Shown one piece after another: positions 5,312 through 6,239 of a stretch of DNA of 6,239 bases. The position numbers and the translations under genes are program-made. Positions within the stretch are counted from its first letter, which is position 1. Every line of letters starts with the position of its first letter. The notes beneath the pieces were generated by a model. The model was not told the DNA's origin. It saw nothing but the letters and a program-made list of their open reading frames with translations, and made no database searches. Origin of the DNA: Bacteroides sp. (lineage in GTDB: Bacteria; Bacteroidota; Bacteroidia; Bacteroidales; GCA-2748055); contig DSDZ01000224.1 of assembly GCA_011048475.1 (NCBI GenBank), positions 1 through 6,239 of the forward strand. Direction: 5' to 3'.

Positions 5312-6239
5312 TTGGAAAAAGACATTATCATCGTCGGAGCCGGTATTTCGGGTCTGTCAGCCGGTTACTATGCCCAGGTGAACGGTTATAAAACCAGTAT
5401 TTTTGAGATGCACGATTTGCCGGGAGGGCTATGTACAGCCTGGACCAGAAAGGGATATACATTTGACATCAGTATGCACATGCTGACCGCTTCCCGGTCC
5501 GGACCCCTGCACCAGATGTGGAGGGAACTGGGGATCCCGGAGAAGTTCAGATTTCACTATCATGATCAGATCTCCTGTATTGAAGGCATGGGCAAGAAAC
5601 TCACATTCTCGACCGACAAAAAGAAGGTTGAAAAAGAAATGCTTGCCATTTCTCCTGAAGATGCCGGACTGATCAGTGAATTCATTCGCCTTGTCTTCGG
5701 ACCCGACATGATGAACGCGGCTTCCCTGAAGCCTAAAGGACTTAAGAATTTTCTGGATTTAATCAGGACGATCCCAGCGATCCTTCCCCTGATCGGAGTT
5801 TTTGGAAAGTATAACAAAATGACCATCCAGCAATTTTCAGAGCGCTTCAAAGATCCTTTTCTCCGGATGGCCGTTCGTTGTTTTGTAGATGCCCCGGGCT
5901 GGCCCATGATACAGTTTCCCATCGTGGCGCTGGCAGGTTTTGTGAAAAGCTCGGTCACAGATGCGGGTGCTCCGCTTGGCGGGTCCTACCAGGTGGTCTC
6001 CCATATTGCCGAACGGTATAAGCAGCAAGGTGGAGAGATCCACTTCAACAGCCGGGTGAAAAATCTGATCATTGAAAATGAACGTGTTGTCGGGATCGAA
6101 CTGGAAGATGGCACGCGGCACAGGGCAGGAAAGGTAATCTGGGCGGGGGACGGGCATAAACTTATTTTTGAGATTCTCGGTGGGAAGTACTTAAATGAGA
6201 AGATCAAAAACATGTATAATACATGGATCCCGGTGAAAC
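5312..6239 (+). CDS. Phytoene-desaturase-family NAD(P)/FAD-dependent oxidoreductase, 3' end missing
   Basis: The frame is open from a TTG at 5312 to the window edge, giving 309 residues of what is usually a ~500-residue protein. The N-terminus is a dinucleotide-binding fold, DIIIVGAGISGLSAGYYA (residues 4-21), with GxGxxG at G9-G11-G14. The ribose-binding acidic residue is probably E32 in IFEMHDLPGG. The block PGGLCTAWTRKGYTFD (37-52) is characteristic of CrtI-like desaturases and carotenoid or retinol isomerase relatives. Further on are APLGGSYQVV (220-229) and VIWAGDGHK (275-283). The start is forced: the last in-frame stop is TGA at 5222-5224, and no ATG or GTG follows before GAGISG, only TTG 5312. 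Substrate is unknown; many Bacteroidota members of this family are not carotenoid enzymes. It follows the LolA-like gene by 56 bp. Confidence 0.88.
   Translation, partial: MEKDIIIVGAGISGLSAGYYAQVNGYKTSIFEMHDLPGGLCTAWTRKGYTFDISMHMLTASRSGPLHQMWRELGIPEKFRFHYHDQISCIEGMGKKLTFSTDKKKVEKEMLAISPEDAGLISEFIRLVFGPDMMNAASLKPKGLKNFLDLIRTIPAILPLIGVFGKYNKMTIQQFSERFKDPFLRMAVRCFVDAPGWPMIQFPIVALAGFVKSSVTDAGAPLGGSYQVVSHIAERYKQQGGEIHFNSRVKNLIIENERVVGIELEDGTRHRAGKVIWAGDGHKLIFEILGGKYLNEKIKNMYNTWIPVK

Noticed and set aside
5566..6213. Several open frames of 75-130 residues on the minus strand
   Set aside because: All are antisense to the FAD oxidoreductase, whose continuous frame holds the expected motifs in order.

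Overview
The window looks like chromosomal DNA from a member of the Bacteroidota. Three things support this. The first gene ends in a type IX secretion (T9SS) type A sorting domain. The best promoter candidates follow the Bacteroidota pattern (TTTG/TTG near -33, TAnnTTTG near -7) rather than the E. coli one. Most start codons lack a Shine-Dalgarno sequence. Species cannot be read from the sequence. I see no tRNA, rRNA, CRISPR array, transposase or phage gene.

Layout from left to right. (1) At 1-428 (+) is the C-terminal end of a large secreted protein with an Ig-like fold remnant and a T9SS sorting domain. (2) At 521-880 and 917-1729 (+) is a probable two-gene operon: a DUF4180 protein and an HD-domain phosphohydrolase. 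It is preceded by an exact TAnnTTTG promoter element at 499-506. (3) At 1730-1992 is a convergent intergenic region holding an interrupted 18-nt inverted repeat (1746-1830) and a smaller palindrome. (4) At 4367-1993 (-) is a three-gene module in transcription order: TetR-family repressor, ABC ATPase (BcrA/lantibiotic-immunity type), ABC-2 permease. ATPase and permease overlap by ATGA. Two near-identical copies of a palindromic operator (core ACCGAACATTCGGT / ACCGACCGTTTGGT) lie directly in front of the tetR gene and in front of the ATPase gene. (5) At 4533-5255 (+), divergent from tetR, is an exported LolA-like outer-membrane-lipoprotein-sorting-type protein. (6) It is followed at 5312 by a phytoene-desaturase-family FAD oxidoreductase that starts with TTG and runs off the right edge.

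How the parts work together. The clearest story is a self-regulated export or efflux module. TetR would repress itself and the ABC pair through the two matching operators, and release on ligand binding would induce the transporter. The LolA-like gene shares the intergenic region with tetR and may respond to the same operator, but this is inference. The DUF4180/HD pair and the secreted protein have no visible link to the module.

I did not find convincing evidence for a wholly new kind of system. The duplicated operator, the variant ABC motifs and the structured convergent spacer are the items most worth a second look.
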